This document shows, one piece after another, positions 5,215 to 6,221 of a stretch of 6,221 nt of DNA. The first letter of the stretch is position 1. Each line of letters begins with the position of its first letter. The notes below the pieces were generated by a model that was not told the origin of the DNA, did no database searches, and saw only the letters and a program-made list of their open reading frames with translations. This DNA is from CAZDDA01 sp964568045. GTDB lineage: Bacteria > Bipolaricaulota > Bipolaricaulia > UBA7950 > UBA9294. Position numbers and translations under genes: made by a program. The DNA lies in the NCBI GenBank assembly GCA_964568045.1, contig CAZMOL010000085.1:1-6221 (forward strand). The letters run 5' to 3'.

Positions 5215-6221
5215 ATGAAATCGAGAATCCTGCTTTTGGCTTTGCTGGTGCTTCTGACCGGTTGTGGGCTGCCGTTCAATCGCCCGGCTATTGGACCGGA
5301 CGGCACGATCGCTCTGTTTCTCGATGAGGAGGGGACATACAATCTCCTTCCTTCTGGAGCGACCCTTGCCCTCGTCGAGGACGGCGCACTCACCCGGTTG
5401 GAGACAGTGACCACCGCTGGAGACGCCGGCGCGTTGGCGTGGTCGTCGGACGCCAAAGAACTCGTGTACCTCGAAACCGAGTCGGGGTCTTGGGGCCTGC
5501 CGATCTCTTGGACGTTGTGGCTAACCGGCATCGAGGCAGACTCCCAACCCGTCACGCTGCTTCACTCCGAGGAAGCGATCATCGATCCTGCGTTTACCCC
5601 TGAGGGAGACATCACCTACCTGCGCGTGGACGAGGAGGCAACGGGACATCTCATGCGCTACAGCCGTGCGACCAATACGCACATCCAGCTGCTCGAGGGC
5701 GTCCTGAGCTATCGGCCGGCGAGATCGGGATCGACCCTCACGATCATCCGGGGCGGTGATGAGGGAGCCTTGCGCACGGCGCACGTAGCGACGTACGACC
5801 CGAACACCGAAAGGATCGACGAGATCGCTTCCTTCTTCCTCGGCGCGGAGATGGAGGAGACGCTCCTTTTCTTCCCTGCGCCCTTCCTGTGGGACATCGA
5901 TTCCTCCGGCCGTTGGCTCGCTCTGGCCCTGTTCGATCAGGTCCTCATCACCCCAGAGGTCGAGGTGGACGGACCTTCACTGTATCTGATCGATGTCGAG
6001 CAGGGGGTGGCTGAACGGCTCACGACAAGAGGCGTGGCCCCCGCCTTTTCTCCGGACGGTACGCTTCTCGCCTACATCGGCCCAGTTGAGGAAGACACAA
6101 ACGCGGCCTACCTCTTCGATCTGGAAACATGGAATACCCGTCGCGTCAGTGGAAGCGAGGGGGCAGCGACCCTGTTCTGGATCGACCAAGAGACGCTGGG
6201 ACTCGCCCTTGAGACCGAAGA
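5215..6221 (+). CDS. Lipoprotein with TolB/WD40-like (PD40) beta-propeller repeats, 3' partial
   Basis: The frame is open from the ATG to the window edge: 335 codons without a stop, C-terminus missing. MKSRILLLALLVLLTGC is a lipoprotein signal with lipobox LTGC, so Cys17 should be lipidated and the protein held at the outer face of a membrane. The rest is beta-rich with repeated PD40/TolB-type blades: ALAWSSDAKELVYLE (73-87), PAFTPEGDITYLR (125-137), WDIDSSGRWLALALF (226-240) and APAFSPDGTLLAYIG (275-289), each of the form 'W/F S.DG..lay' and spaced by variable acidic segments. Such propellers usually bind proteins or glycans or act as scaffolds; no catalytic residues are visible. It follows the kinase gene by 53 nt but appears to have its own promoter, so a functional link to the kinase is uncertain. 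The specific role is unknown. Confidence 0.85.
   Translation, partial: MKSRILLLALLVLLTGCGLPFNRPAIGPDGTIALFLDEEGTYNLLPSGATLALVEDGALTRLETVTTAGDAGALAWSSDAKELVYLETESGSWGLPISWTLWLTGIEADSQPVTLLHSEEAIIDPAFTPEGDITYLRVDEEATGHLMRYSRATNTHIQLLEGVLSYRPARSGSTLTIIRGGDEGALRTAHVATYDPNTERIDEIASFFLGAEMEETLLFFPAPFLWDIDSSGRWLALALFDQVLITPEVEVDGPSLYLIDVEQGVAERLTTRGVAPAFSPDGTLLAYIGPVEEDTNAAYLFDLETWNTRRVSGSEGAATLFWIDQETLGLALETE

Overview
This is about 6.2 kb of GC-rich bacterial DNA. It holds a five-gene metal-uptake operon on the minus strand and, diverging from it, three plus-strand genes. The last plus-strand gene runs off the right edge. A lipobox lipoprotein, strong AAGGAGG-type ribosome binding sites and sigma70-like promoter boxes point to a bacterium. 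The mix of NikR, an FmdE-domain protein and BtpA suggests an anaerobic or thermophilic lineage, possibly a deep-branching phylum such as Bipolaricaulota. That placement is a guess from gene content only.

The minus-strand operon, read from 3290 down to 45, is: nikR (nickel-responsive ribbon-helix-helix repressor), a secreted TroA/ZnuA-like solute-binding protein, an FmdE-domain protein, an ABC ATPase and an ABC-3 family membrane permease. Gaps are 18, 17 and 2 nt, with one 19-nt overlap, so this is almost certainly one transcript. A good promoter (TTGACA, 17 nt, TAGTCT) lies just upstream of nikR. A 27-bp pair of GTRTTAC half-sites between the predicted transcription start and the nikR start codon is a candidate NikR operator. 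The transporter would normally be annotated as zinc/manganese. The leading nikR and the lack of the usual His ligands in the binding protein make nickel (or a related thiophilic metal) the better guess. A NikR-controlled ABC-3 importer with an FmdE partner is the most interesting system here.

The plus strand carries a BtpA-family TIM-barrel protein (3504-4289) coupled by an ATGA overlap to a PfkB-family sugar/nucleoside kinase (4286-5161). The two probably act in one carbohydrate or nucleoside pathway, whose substrate cannot be read from the sequence. After a 53-nt gap comes a lipoprotein with TolB/WD40-like beta-propeller repeats (5215 to the edge). btpA and the lipoprotein gene lack Shine-Dalgarno sequences and have a -10 box 6-9 nt before the ATG, which suggests leaderless transcripts. 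The operon genes have leaders or strong ribosome binding sites.

The first 44 bases contain an exact tRNA T-arm-like motif on the minus strand, but no complete tRNA fits.
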